DNA from: Naegleria lovaniensis
Taxonomy: Eukaryota > Heterolobosea > Eutetramitea > Acrasida > Naegleriidae
NCBI RefSeq assembly: GCF_003324165.1
Contig: NW_025407862.1
Coordinates: forward strand, 329,701 to 393,700
DNA: 64,000 bases
Direction of reading: 5' to 3'
Within the stretch, counting starts at the first letter, position 1. The number at the start of each line of letters is the position of its first letter. The position numbers and the translations under genes are program-made. The notes under the pieces are model-generated. The model did not search any database. It was given only the letters and a program-made list of their open reading frames with translations, and had not been told where the DNA came from. Below are positions 1 to 11,716 of this stretch, in pieces.

Positions 1-2583
1 ACCATCGTTCAACATGTCGAGTTGTATCCTGATCCACAATGTAGAGATGAATTATCACCAGAGTGCATGCTCACTTTTTCACAAGTCGAAAAATTGGGTG
101 ACATTTTGTTGAATGTACTACTAATGACAAAACATAATGGTGCTATTGAAAAGTCTGCAGTTGGATTTAACATGCTGTGTAAACGATTAATAACATGCGG
201 AGTTGAGAAATTGGCCAACATTCCAACGAAATGGACAAGATACCTTCTCGATGGTATTGGGAAAGAAGATTTATTTAGCATTTTGAGAAGATCTGCAGGA
301 TTGCCATGGACATTTGCTGCTATTATGAAAGCAGAGCCAACTGCCCTCCCTAAAAAGCTTTTACCAGAAACAATGGAATATTTACTTAACATTGCTCTTA
401 ATAAGGACAACTATAGTACTAATCAAATAGTCAACGCATTGAATGTTTTGAGATTCTTGTTCCATGATGCAAGTTTAGGAACCTATGTTCAACAATTTGT
501 AGAAGATGGATTTATTGTGTCCCTCAAAGGATTTAGCTCCACGGTTTGGGCCATTAAGAACTCTTCATTAATGGTGTATACTGCTCTTCTTCATAGATCA
601 TTTGGAGATAATGATTCCAATAAGACTGGTATCGAATTCTTTACAAGATATTCTCGATTACGATCTTTCTTACTTGAACAATTAGATCTTGTAACCAATG
701 AGAATAGAGAACAAAAGAGAGTGCTTCACCCTAGCCTTTACCCAATGTTATTGCTATTATCTCGTTTGAGACCATCTTTAGAGGAGAACACTGATGCTGA
801 GAATAACTCTGTTTCTGCTTTCATTCCATATGTCAAGAAGTGCTTCACAATGATTCATCATATGGCACGATCAATTGGAGCAAGAGCTTTGGAGCCTTTG
901 ATTCCATCTGTTTTAGTGAAAGAATGCGTTTTGGAGTCTATTTCCAGACTTCCATCACAAGTCTCACAAATTGAAAGCCAAAATCAATTACATGGCCTTT
1001 TATGCCAAATTAATAGATTTGTTACTACAAGCTTCAAAGGACTGGAAAATGTGCAAGAGTTTTCAGTGGAGTGTCTGTCACAGTTAAGCACCAGTTGTGT
1101 AGGAACATTAGAAAATAGATGCTTCGGAACGAGATCTGTATTCTTTGAAATTTTTTACCATTTGATACGATTTACATATGCCAATATACCTCAGCATATT
1201 GTTGAATCATTGTGGAATTGTGCTGTGAATACCCTATTTTCTGAAAATGATTCAACAACCGGACAGCCTTGGAAACAAGAAATGTTTGGAAATGCTGCTA
1301 CATTAACTTGCATGCTTTATTTCTATTGTAAAGAGGACACAGATTCAAACTTTATTTTGAATCTAGTTAGACACTCAGTAATGGATGTAAGAAGAGCTAT
1401 CATGAAATTCCTTTCTAAGAAGGAGCACTTTACTCACATCAAAAATTATTTAACAGTACAGCAAATCCGGCCAATAATATTAGAACATGCATTATTTACA
1501 GAAACAGATGCTGAGTGTGCTCGTTTTGGATTGGCTGCACTTGTCACACTTTATACTCAATCTGAAGCAAACATCTACCAAGATGTGTCAAACATGGAGC
1601 ACGAATTTCCAGGAATCACCAATAGAGTCCCTGAAAGACTCTTTTATTTGTACAAAAAGGATGCAAATACTTTTATTCATCAACATGTTGTGGAGTTACT
1701 TGGTCTATTTATTCCAACACTCCTCGACACTGATCCGAACGGCAAGTTTGTCAAAATGTGGCTTAAAATTATTGAGCATGCATCAGATCCAGTTCGACAG
1801 AGCCACGTAAGAGCAGCATGTATTGAAAGCATTGTACATTCGAGAATTTTATACTCTTTGAGCGACGAATTGTGCAAAACAAGATTTATTGCTTGGACTT
1901 GTCTCATCACACTGCTCCAAGACGAAGATGATGAAATTAGAGAGAGAGCATCACTAGTTCTATCTCCCTTAATTGCTTCCTTTGATGGAAGTGAAGCTGC
2001 AGATCATGCACATTGCTCTGAGCTTCAGAGAGAATTTGTGATTGAAAGAACCTTTGCTTTGGTTGCTGAAAAGTTTTCACATCTCGATGAATGTAAAAAC
2101 TTTTTATTCTCTTGTATTTCACTTCCTGAAGCATTTAATGAAAAGCCACAAAACTATGAAATCATTCTTCCATTTAAGAACAATGACGAAGAAACAATGC
2201 TCTTTGAAAAGGAAGAAGACAACGTATTTACTGAAGAATTGGCAATTTCACAATTAGCGTCGTTCCACCTCTCAGCACTGAAAACTCTAAATGAAACTAT
2301 GAAACAAGAAATGGTTTCCAAGTTAGAGAAACAAGTAACAACCATTTTACAAGTGTTATCAAAACAGAGAAAACAACAACTTGGATTATTTTGGATTGGA
2401 AATTATTCCTATCAACCAACTATATTTATTACTTTGGCTAAATTGATACTCTCCATGAACGCACTTGGACATTCCATGGTTGACCTTCAACAATTGTCAT
2501 CTTTTATGGAGAATCAAGAAATTAAGGATTTGAATTATTTGCTGGATCCTCAATTTAACTTTTTCCTGTTGTCTCAAAAGTAG
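1..2583 (+). CDS. THADA: THADA/Trm732-like protein, 3' part (5' end outside window)
   Basis: The frame is open from base 1 and runs to a TAG at 2581-2583, giving about 860 residues of a larger protein. The first visible stretch carries the DUF2428 signature of the THADA/Trm732 family: RRSAGLPWTFAAI near residue 103, then ALNVLRFLFHDASL, a FVEDGF segment, and WAIKNSSLMVYTALLHRSFG. The rest is an alpha-helical HEAT/armadillo-like solenoid with no catalytic motif. In yeast, Trm732 partners the methyltransferase Trm7 for 2'-O-methylation of tRNA position 32; human THADA does the same with FTSJ1. A cytoplasmic tRNA-modification scaffold role is therefore inferred. THADA proteins usually exceed 1400 residues, so roughly half is missing to the left. 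No intron is seen in the visible part. Confidence 0.85.
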   Translation, partial: TIVQHVELYPDPQCRDELSPECMLTFSQVEKLGDILLNVLLMTKHNGAIEKSAVGFNMLCKRLITCGVEKLANIPTKWTRYLLDGIGKEDLFSILRRSAGLPWTFAAIMKAEPTALPKKLLPETMEYLLNIALNKDNYSTNQIVNALNVLRFLFHDASLGTYVQQFVEDGFIVSLKGFSSTVWAIKNSSLMVYTALLHRSFGDNDSNKTGIEFFTRYSRLRSFLLEQLDLVTNENREQKRVLHPSLYPMLLLLSRLRPSLEENTDAENNSVSAFIPYVKKCFTMIHHMARSIGARALEPLIPSVLVKECVLESISRLPSQVSQIESQNQLHGLLCQINRFVTTSFKGLENVQEFSVECLSQLSTSCVGTLENRCFGTRSVFFEIFYHLIRFTYANIPQHIVESLWNCAVNTLFSENDSTTGQPWKQEMFGNAATLTCMLYFYCKEDTDSNFILNLVRHSVMDVRRAIMKFLSKKEHFTHIKNYLTVQQIRPIILEHALFTETDAECARFGLAALVTLYTQSEANIYQDVSNMEHEFPGITNRVPERLFYLYKKDANTFIHQHVVELLGLFIPTLLDTDPNGKFVKMWLKIIEHASDPVRQSHVRAACIESIVHSRILYSLSDELCKTRFIAWTCLITLLQDEDDEIRERASLVLSPLIASFDGSEAADHAHCSELQREFVIERTFALVAEKFSHLDECKNFLFSCISLPEAFNEKPQNYEIILPFKNNDEETMLFEKEEDNVFTEELAISQLASFHLSALKTLNETMKQEMVSKLEKQVTTILQVLSKQRKQQLGLFWIGNYSYQPTIFITLAKLILSMNALGHSMVDLQQLSSFMENQEIKDLNYLLDPQFNFFLLSQK

Positions 2584-2646
2584 TAAACTCATGATGTTTT
2601 TTGACATGGTTGTAGTTGCAGTGTCACTTGTCAAAGTACAAAAAAA

Positions 2647-3345
2647 ATGCATGTTAGAACGAAAGAGCGAGCTGCAAGCATCAGGTTTGTATTGACAGCA
2701 CGATTATAATATATACAATATTGATTTCGTCATCGCTTCATCTTCCGATCATGTCACGTACTGCCAATCTTGTTGTAGTATTACTGGTGTTGCTTCTCTT
2801 TTGACATGTCTTGCGTTTGCGGGAATGGCATCATGGGGAGGTATGTTTTTGTGTTTGTTTGAGAAAATTCTCTCACACAACCTTTAGTTTATATTTATTC
2901 GTCTTTTTACAAGTACGCAATTTCAACGTCAAGATGCGATCGAATTTCCATCAACAATCTTGTTCTCACTTATTCCATTGTTGGATATATTTTAGCAGCA
3001 TGCTCAATAATGGCCATTATAGCTCGCCTGTTGGACATGTTCTGCTTGAGTAATGAGGAAAAGGAATCAAACACACTGTATTCACTCGTTCAAGCGGCAT
3101 CAGGATTTATGGTTTTGGCCTTAATCGGCATTTTAATTGCAATGGCTGTCATGCTCTATTCGTCTCAGTGCTACAGCGCAGCAAGAACCATGTTCAACTC
3201 ATTGAATCCGTACATCATTGCCCAATTTGCCATTTTGTCAAGTTCATGCTGTTTGGTTTGTTTGTGTTGGTGTGTACCTTTGTGTATGGCAAGTTTTACA
3301 GCTCGAAGGAACTTGGAACAAGGATACCAAACCTTGCAACATTGA
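2647..3345 (+). CDS. Small four-pass membrane protein, three exons
   Basis: Joined as 2647-2684, 2779-2840 and 2888-3345, giving 185 residues in frame. Introns are 2685-2778 (GTTTGT..TGTAG, phase 2) and 2841-2887 (GTATGT..TTTAG, phase 1). The product has a short basic N-terminus (MHVRTKERAAS) and four hydrophobic stretches. These begin at ITGVASLLTCLAF, at LVLTYSIVGYILAAC running into SIMAIIARLL, at FMVLALIGILIAMAVML, and at IIAQFAILSSSCCLVCLCW. The last is Cys-rich. The tail GYQTLQH is polar. The architecture resembles tetraspan or MARVEL-type proteins, but no family signature such as the tetraspanin CCG loop is present. The first exon is the least certain part, because it rests on frame and splice consensus only. 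Function unknown. Confidence 0.6.
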
Positions 3346-3496
3346 TTTTAACATCAAATTTAATCATGATTTGTTGTTGACAATAAATTGAGAACTCAAT
3401 TCAGTAAATATGATTCGGGATGTTATGCAACACACCATATTGTTACTAATCATATTAGAAGTTCAAACCATTGAGGAATTGTCTTTCAATTACTTC

Positions 3497-6161
3497 TCAA
3501 AATATTTTCTTTCTTTTTGGTTTTTCAATTGCTTTAAACCAAGACACAAGTGGTGAATGATACGAAATAGCTTGATCGATTGGGAGTATTGTTGAATTCA
3601 TAATCACGTATCGTGCGTGGTTATTTTCTCGTACGGACATGGAGATGTAATCCACAGTTGTGAAATTGGAACTTGCATTCGTTTGAACAATTGGATTACT
3701 AATGACTTGTGTTAAATGGCTCTCATTGAAAAACTTGTCACTTGTTGCTAAATTCAAATCTCCAACAAGGAAAAATGTTTCAAAGGTTCGATCGTGAATC
3801 CCATTATTTGACCAAACAGATTTCAGGATACGTGATACATATTGAGCTTGTTCAAACTGTTCATGCCTATTTCTCATTGAAAAGCTGCTACTGAAAAAGT
3901 AAAAATCTGTCAAGGAAGTATTCGTAGGAAGACCACCACTTTCTTCAACACCATCGAAATCTGTTGCTCTTATGTAAGCTTTGACCATGACTGCTTGCTC
4001 CGAGTCATTACTGGGTAGTAAATAAAAAGCACGATCTTCCAATGGGTATGCAGATAATATGCTGCAGCCAAACGATCCTTCGCGCAAAGAAGGTCCATAA
4101 TATTCATACATATTCAAATAAAAGCTCAAATATTCTAAAAGATCATTGTTTGAAGCAGAGATTCTATTCGTATCACTTTGTTGAAGTCCAATGACAGTAG
4201 CTCTACCTTGTTTTAGAATGTCTAACACTCGCTTAAAATTATTTCTTCCGTACAAGTCGTAACCATTGTGAACGTTAAAAGTCATTAATGTTATGTCGTC
4301 TTTGGATTGATTGATTGGAACTTTGGCGTAAAATAATCTATATCCTACGCTTGGAAATAGTGTCAAACAACACACAATAACGACGACGGCCAGTATTCGT
4401 TTGTCAATGTGCATGAAAGGAGATTGGCGTGATTTCTTGTTACCGTCGTCTCGTATGAACCATTTGAAAAAGGAGGTAGCAATACCATCGTTTGGGTTTT
4501 GAAGGGGATTGCTAGAGAGAGGATCTTGTTTTCTTCCCAAGACAGGTCGTCGAATAATATTTCCCAAACCAATACCAAATGTGGAAATGATGACACAACT
4601 AAAAATTAATAATGCGTGTGCTTCTTTCCTTATAAACTTCATCCATGTCACACTTGAATCTTGATTGCTGGATGGTGTAGAAAACTCTAAAAGTATCACT
4701 TGGAAAATATAAATGAACAGGCCAGTAGCACAGCAGAGAGCAGCAGACAAATTTGATGCTGCATATGAATAACCTGTATGTTTTCTAATCAACACATGAA
4801 TCCAAATAGAAGGTAACACAAGGGAAGCTACAATTGAAGCCATCAAAATAAGAATAGAGTACGAAGTATCATTGGTTGGGATGTAAGAAAGCATAAAAGC
4901 AAAGCTTAGCATTACAACAAAGCCGACGATAGATCTCAAAATTAAGGTCAAATTGGCCAAAATTAATCCCAAGTTTAAGGCAGCGACTATGGATAAATTG
5001 TAGGGAAATCCTGGAAATCCACTCCATCTATTGTTACAAGATGAATAAAAAAAATTAATATGATTAAAATTCAATCATTACTAACCTCACTAATGTAGTT
5101 CCAGATGTAAAAAGCCAGTGAGTGACAAAGAGCAGACAACCAAAGGAAACACCTCGGGATAGAGCAGAGTATAAAATTTGAAATCTAGAGTTTCTTTTTT
5201 CAGTCACCTCTGTCACGTGTTCATTCTCGTCAATTTCATATCGTTCCTGATCCTGGTTCTCCTCTGATTCTTCCTGTTCTTGTTGTAATATCCAACGTCT
5301 CCATAAAAACACAATAATTTCTTCAGTCAATGACACCAGAGCAAACACAAGGCAAAATACCAAGGAAAATAATGATATTTTCCATGTACGCTCTCCAATA
5401 AATAGTGGATTTAGAGAACAATAGCCTAACCTAACATTAACAATAAGTATCCAGCCAATAACAAATGACCATAATCCTCTTTCGTATTGTTTTTTGTGAG
5501 CATCTCTAATACAATATGTTAAATGTCCAATTAGAAATATTAAGGAAACTCCCAAGCAAATGACTCGGTTCTGTATTTCTGGACCACTAAATGCCGGTAA
5601 ATTTGTCACAAGCCCAACACAACTGCATAAATAAAAAAAGGGTCGTCTACAAATATGTAATGCCACGTCTAATCGCTCACTCCATGACTGTTTCTTTTCT
5701 TCCAAATATTCAAAGTTAAATTCAAATAATTTTTCTTCAATAGGGGGAAGTTTTTGAGAGCTAGTAATTAATAAAGGAGTAGCTGGGCTATTATCAGCGG
5801 TAAGATGATGATGCATTCTCAATCTTCGTCCTCTAATCACAGTGTCATCGGATTCTTCAAGTACTCTCATTAATGATTCGCTTCTTCCCAATATATGTGA
5901 AGACGGTGAAGGATGTTGATAATAGTAATCTTGAAAAGATCCACCAAATCCAGCATGTGAGGATTCCCTGGAGCCAGGAATTGGAAGAAAGGTAGGAGTG
6001 ACTTTTTTATCCAAATTATTAATACTTGGATAGCTGTCATTTGAGAAATCAAACGCAGTGGAAAGTTTGTGAGTGTTGTCAGTATTGGGAGTGGCAGAGA
6101 CCTTGGGAGTTGAACTCAACGCAGTAGAATGTGCTGTTGCTTTGTTCTCTCTGTAGCTCAT
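3497..6161 (-). CDS. CWH43-C/PGAP2IP-like membrane protein with degenerate endonuclease-exonuclease-phosphatase domain
   Basis: Two exons, 5086-6161 and 3497-5027 on the minus strand, joined across a 58-base intron (GTTAGT..AATAG, phase 2), give 868 residues. Residues 1-170 are a Ser/Thr-rich cytosolic tail. Residues about 175-590 hold roughly ten membrane segments. The C-terminus (about 600-860) has the fold of the endonuclease/exonuclease/phosphatase superfamily, with LMTFNVHNG (Asn610), GDLN (Asp782, Asn784), VDYIS and a final SYH. This layout matches PGAP2-interacting protein/CWH43-C, which acts in GPI-anchor lipid remodelling in the secretory pathway. The catalytic Glu is replaced by Gln642 (IGLQQSD) and the SDH Asp by Tyr848. 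The product may therefore bind a lipid head group rather than cleave one. The domain call is firm; the orthology is inferred. Confidence 0.75.
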
Positions 6162-6855
6162 GATTAGAGATTTACATTTTGAAGCAATAGAAATTAATAC
6201 AAATATAGTACACGGGATGAAGAAGGTAGAAACAAGTGGAATGATGGGTGGAACGCTTGCGAGTTCAAGCTTAACGTAACCTTGAAATAATAATGAAAAG
6301 AACTCGATGAGAAATGACCAAGTAAGAAAGCCTTGTTGTGTTTAATGATCACATGTGGTGCGATGATGATCATTGTTGATTACGATCGTATGATGATTAA
6401 TAATGATAACAACATCATGATCAAGCGTTTGTACCGTTATGAATTTCGAAAACATACCAAAATAAATATCCGAACTAAAACCAAACCAATACAGACAACT
6501 CATCAATATTCGGTATTTGTTTTGTTCGCTTTCCTTCTTGTTGGTGTAATATGAAAAGTAATTATCGTAGAATTCATCTTGATGACTGTCTCGTTTATTT
6601 TCCACTTGCGGAGAGGTCAACGATGAGAATTTAGAAGATGAAGAACGACGAATCATATCGTTGGAGAGGTTATTGAGCAACAATGATGGTGGTGGCCAGA
6701 AGAAATTGCAAAATTAATAAAATTAATGATGATGCCACAACATCGGAGTGAGTTGTGATATTTTTGTGGAGGATGAATTATTTTGAAAATCCCGTGTTGG
6801 GCGATTTCGAAAAGATCAAACACGACTGTTTCAAAAACTCGCGACCAGCAATTTA
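6162..6855. other. Intergenic region between two minus-strand genes
   Basis: This 694-base stretch lies between the start of the CWH43-like gene and the stop of the RNA-binding protein gene. It is rich in GATGATGAT/ATAATGATAAC-type simple sequence around 6330-6440. A 113-codon minus-strand frame (6342-6683) has low-complexity composition and no recognisable domain, so I do not call it a gene. No RNA gene or promoter element stands out. Confidence 0.5.
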
Positions 6856-9174
6856 TTACCGCTGTTTTTTAGAGGTTGATGGAAGAGCAGGGAATTCAAC
6901 CACTTGAGGTGAAGTGGTTGCTGCCACTGTTTGTGTTGGAGGAGTTTGTTTCTTATTGCTGTCGAGGAGGACTGCTGCTTTCGAAACATCTCTGTAAGAC
7001 GGTATTGAGGAAGCAGCAGTTGAAGTGGTTGTGAGGGTGGAATTTTGATGTTTTTGAAGGTGGTTGTCACGAGGAATAGCTCGTTGGGATGGATAGGAGG
7101 ATGGGTTAGATGTATTTGGTGAGCCGTTGCTACTAGCAGAAGTGTTGGCAGAATTTTGTGATGAAACATTTCCATCAGTTTTGAATGAAACCTTCAAATG
7201 CTTCTTTCCAAGCTGATAGCCATTCATTTGAGACACTGCTTCAATTGCTGATTCAAGGCTAAAGTATTTCACAAATCCATAACCCTTACTCAAATTGGTC
7301 TTACTATCTCTGATTACTTTCACTGATTCAATGTCTCCAAATTTGCTAAAGAGATCATGAAGCTTGTTATCGTCAACATCACCTGGAAGGTGGAATATGA
7401 ACAAGTTAGCCGGTTCAGATTTTCCTTCTTTTTCGTCTGTATTCGCTTTTTCTAAATTTGTTTGTGTGGAAATAGCTTTTCGTCTGACGTGATTGATGTT
7501 GCTTGAATCATTATTGTTGCTTGGTGGTAAAGATTCATCATAAATAGGCAAAGTAGATGGATAAAATTGGTGAGGAGGTAGAGTATAAGGATTGAAGTAA
7601 GGGTTGTAATAAGGAATATTTCCAAAACCATGGTGCATGTAATTATTTGACGTTCTAACATCTGATAGATTTTCTCTTTTTTGATTATCAGTGTTGTTTG
7701 ATTCTGTTCCTCCAGTCTTTGAAAGTGGCTTACCAACAACTGCACTACGATCAGAAGGGGGTAGATGAGGCATATTAAGATGTTGTTGCATGTGTGGAGG
7801 AACATGGCCAAAGTAAGCCATGTGATGGAAATGAGAAAGCATGTCTGCATGGTATGGGTTAGTAGAAATTTCTGTGTTTTGTATCTCATGATCATCAGGT
7901 AAGCTTCTTCTTCTGTCAACAAGTGATGAAGGAGGATTCATTAACATCTGATGAGGATGTTGATACATTGGATAGGAGAACATGGTTGGATTGACATTAG
8001 TAGAATTATTTGCTAGAGCGTTTGCAACTTGGTTCATGTGAAGCAAAGCATTGGGAGGGATGTGGGCTTGTGCATGTTGAGTTTGTCTCTTTTTTTGTTT
8101 TCTCTTTTGCTTTTCTTGTTCTGTGTCAGCAAATTTAACAACTAGTGGGAGAATATCTTTCGAAGAATCGTCTTCGAGCTTAGATCCATTCATTTGTTGA
8201 ATGGCTGTCAGTGCATCGCTTCTTTTTTCAAATCTATGGAACGAAATATTAATATATTTCAAAATTCAAATGTCTACTTACTCGCAAAAGCCGTAGCACT
8301 TGCTCTTTTGAGTGTTTTGGTCCCTCATAATTTTAACTTTGGTAATAGGACCAAATGCCTCAAATGCGCTCTTTAGCTTGTCTTCATCGTAATGAGGAGG
8401 AATGTTTCTGATAAAAAGATTACTTTGTTGGTCTTTTTCTTTGTTGTCAACTTTGTTGGACAATTTGCAAAGCAATCTCTTGTTTTCTATAGGTTTTTCA
8501 TTTAATCCGTTAATGGCTGCTTGTGCCTCTGACTCTGATGAAAATCTAACAAAGCCAAAACCTAAGGATACATTGTCTCTTTGTTTGTCGGTCATCACAT
8601 GGCAAGTAACAATTTCTCCGTAAGGTTTGAACAACTCTCTTAAATCTTGATCAGTAAAATGTTGAGGCAAATATTTGACAAACACGTTACAAAGATCAGG
8701 TTCTTGAGAATCACAATACTCTTGGTCACTCTCCTCTTCCTCACTACTTTGGCCTTTTTTCTGAGATATTCCATGATGAATTTTGTCTGTAGAAATTATT
8801 CCAACAGATCTTGGTTGGTTATCTCCATTGTTTGAAGCCGCATGAGCATAACTCAAAACATTTTCTTGGCCATCGTTCAATTTTGGGAGAGTATCAGCAG
8901 TTGTACTATTGATTCCGTTAGATGCCTTTGATGTTGCTGATTCCTTGCGTTGTCTACTTCCGATTCCTACACCGAGATTGATTTTGATATTGTTATTTGT
9001 TGATGACTTATCATCTTTGCCTAATTGTAAAATAACTGGAGGCTTTTCTTTCTGAAGAAGCTCAATGGTGTTTGAAGATTTGGTCTTTTTCATAGAATTT
9101 TCAAGTGATGTGTTTTCTTGTAGTGTTGCTGTATGTTCTGGCATTATGTTGATGTTGAGTGTCCACATTGGCAA
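6856..9174 (-). CDS. Three-RRM RNA-binding protein, CELF/ELAV-like layout
   Basis: Exons 8282-9174 and 6856-8233 (minus), joined across a 48-base intron (GTAAGT..CATAG, phase 2), encode 756 residues. The junction rebuilds an RNP1 strand in RRM2 (CYGFCEFEKRSDAL), which confirms the splice. RRM1 spans about 162-241 (VFVKYLP; LGFGFVRF) and RRM2 about 251-340 (LFIRNIP). After a long Asn/Pro/His/Tyr-rich linker comes RRM3 at about 570-650 (LFIFHLPG; KGYGFVKY). Two adjacent RRMs, a long linker and a third RRM is the plan of the CELF/Bruno and ELAV proteins, which bind U- or GU-rich mRNA and control splicing, translation or decay. The C-terminus is Ser/Thr/Asn-rich and probably disordered. Specific targets cannot be read from sequence. 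Confidence 0.88.
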
Positions 9175-9725
9175 ATGCGTGTTGGTGTCTATGATTATAG
9201 AAAGATGAATGAACAGGTAGTTGTGAATAAATATATAATGATGAACTAATTGATCAGTAATATCGTAGAATAGTATAATGATTTGATATACAATGTGTAG
9301 TGAATAGAATGGATGAATAAAAGATGAAGAATAAAGAATTATATAAATGCTGAGTCAGAGAATGCGGAAAGCACAAATTCTCAAATCAACGTTGTTATTC
9401 ACACTATATATGAATGATAGTGATGGGTTTGCCCGAAAAACAGAGTCAAACTCCTAAAATTTGTGTGGTGTTGGTACGAACGGTGTTTCGTTTTTTCTTC
9501 GAATATATTATTATCCACAACAGCCTGATGATGATGAAGGAAGGCGCGAATTTTTTTTGAACAACGAAATCCATGCTTTCCAAGCGAATGAAAACTCTTC
9601 AGTTTCGAAAGGATCATCCCAAGCATGCTACAGTTTAATGGCCCTGTCCTTTCATATTTGAATATCAAGACTTATTCAATCATGATTTCTTGTTATGTTT
9701 TTGTTTTTTCAATTTCACCTAAAAA
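9175..9725. promoter_or_regulatory. Divergent intergenic region
   Basis: These 551 bases separate the minus-strand RRM gene from the plus-strand serine biosynthesis fusion, so both upstream control regions must lie here. The left half is very AT-rich with several TATATAATG- and TATATAAATG-like stretches (about 9225-9350) that could act as core promoter sequence. Frames of 66 and 89 codons on opposite strands around 9400-9670 overlap each other and have no domain. I see no gene. Confidence 0.4.
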
Positions 9726-11716
9726 ATGTCGGCTTCGTCATCAGCACAACCACTTTTGGCTCCATCAGCCTTGTTAGTCTTTGATTTTGATAGTACTTTG
9801 GTGAGAGAAGAGAGTTTAGTTACCTTGTTGGAGTATGCTTTGAGAGAAGAATTGAGAAATAATAATTCGATTTCCGATGATGAAAAGGAAAAACGATTGC
9901 ATGATGCTCTTTCAAAAGTTATGGATATCACCAACCAAGGAATTAAAGGAGAAATTCCGATGACTGAATCCTATGCTAGAAGATTGTCAGTTGCTTCACC
10001 AACAATGAAACATGTTAAAAAGTATTTGGAAAGATCAATGGATAGTGTTATTACACCCAAAATGGACACCATCAGTAAGTTATCTTTGACATGATGAGAG
10101 GCTTGAAAATCTATTGTTTTTCACATTAGTCAACAACGTGAGAGAGAATTATCCAGTTCCGATTCATGTCATTTCCCAAGGCCCAAGAATTATTGTAGAA
10201 TATTATTCTAAATTACTTTTCGGAATACCAAGTGAAAATATCCATGCGGTAGACGTTAATTTTCCAGAGGATGGTGCAGACATCAACACTCACCAATATT
10301 TATCTTTGAACGATGAAATGCTTGTAAAAGGAAAGAGTGCAGTATTGCAAGGTATTATTGACAAGATCAACATTGACCACACTGACAGCAAGGTTGAAAA
10401 CATTATTGTGGTGGGTGATGGCGTTTCAGACATGAACATGAAACACAATGGACCTGCAACGATTGCCATTGGATTTGGAGCTAATTTACTTTTCCAAAAA
10501 ACCAAAGAATTGGCAGATTACTTTGTTTTAGATTGTGATCAACTCAATCAAGTATTGACACAACAAGTTCTAAGAGATTGTGTAACATTTAATTTTTATC
10601 CAGGGCCAGCAACAATTCCTACTGAAGTTATGTTAAAAGCCAGGGATAACTTGTTATGTTTTGATAAGGGTATCTCAATTATGGAATATTCTCATCGTGC
10701 ACCTAAATTCATGAATCTGATGGACAGTGCCGAGAAGAAATTGAGAGAATTGGTGAATATCCCTGATGATTACGCTGTTCTTTTCTTGCAGTAAGTTTTC
10801 ATTACTATTTCACGTCTATTCTCATTCTTTTTGAATCAGAGGAGGGGCCTTTACACAATTTTCTGCAATTCCATTAAACCTTTGCGAAAACACAGAAACA
10901 ACAGCGATTTATGTTGTTTCAGGAACTTGGTCTAAAAAAGCTTATCAAGAAGCAAAAGCTTTCATGGGAGGCAACGCTGTACAGTTTGGCTTGGACGAAA
11001 TCAACAATATCAAGAATGATGAGTCATATTCAAAATGTTCATATGTGTACTATTGTGAAAATGAAACCGTACAAGGAGTGGAAAAGCCTTCTACTTTCTT
11101 GGATGACATTGCCAATGACGGAAAAATATTAGTTTGTGACATGAGCTCAAACTTTCTTTCCAGACCTGTAGACATCAGGAAATACGGGCTTGTTTATGCG
11201 TGTGCTCAAAAAAATTTTGGAATTGCAGGCCTTACCATTGTGATCATTAGAAAAGATTTAATTAAGGAAAAAGAAAATTATGTGCCATCCATGCTTGATT
11301 TCCAAGAACTTTATCAAGAAAGATCTCTTCTTAACACACCTGTTACCACAGCCATTTATATGGCTGATCTCATATTTGATTGGATCAAGCAACATGGTGG
11401 ACTGTCCGCAATGGATGAGCTTGCTCAAAAACGTGCCAATCTTTTATATAACTGCATCGAAAAGTCCTCGTTCTTTGATTTGCCTATCAAAAAAGAGTTT
11501 CGCTCCAGAATGAATGTTGTTTTTAAAATTAAGGATGTGACTCTTGAAAAGACATTTATTAAGGAGGCGGAAAGAGTTGGCCTCATAGGTTTAGCTGGAC
11601 ACAGAAGTGTTGGAGGATTTAGAGCCAGCGTTTACAATGGAATGCCATTGAAAGGGGTTGAACGACTTGTTCAATTTATTAGAGCTTTTGAGAATATTTA
11701 TAATGCTCAACACTAA
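9726..11716 (+). CDS. Bifunctional phosphoserine phosphatase (HAD) - phosphoserine aminotransferase fusion
   Basis: Exons 9726-10074, 10130-10790 and 10840-11716 (introns of 55 and 49 bases, phases 1 and 2) give one 628-residue protein. Residues 15-255 are a HAD phosphatase with DFDSTL (Asp20, Asp22), a Ser at VISQG, Lys183/Lys185 and GDGVSD (Asp213, Asp217), as in SerB. Residues about 270-628 are a class V aminotransferase of the SerC type. They include FYPGPATIPTEVM, EYSHRAP, GGAFTQFSAIPLNL, a PLP-binding Asp437, the Schiff-base Lys461 in CAQKNFG, and GHRSVGGFRAS. Together they would perform the last two steps of the phosphorylated serine pathway: phosphohydroxypyruvate to phosphoserine to serine. 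Phosphoserine specificity of the HAD half is inferred. The second junction falls inside the conserved LQGGAFTQF motif, so the fusion does not depend on guessing the splice. Confidence 0.9.

Noticed and set aside
6342-6683. 113-codon minus-strand frame
   Set aside because: Its composition follows simple ATGATGATT repeats, it overlaps a plus-strand frame, and it has no domain.
9399-9668. Overlapping frames on both strands between two genes
   Set aside because: Neither shows coding composition, membrane or domain features; the region fits a divergent promoter.
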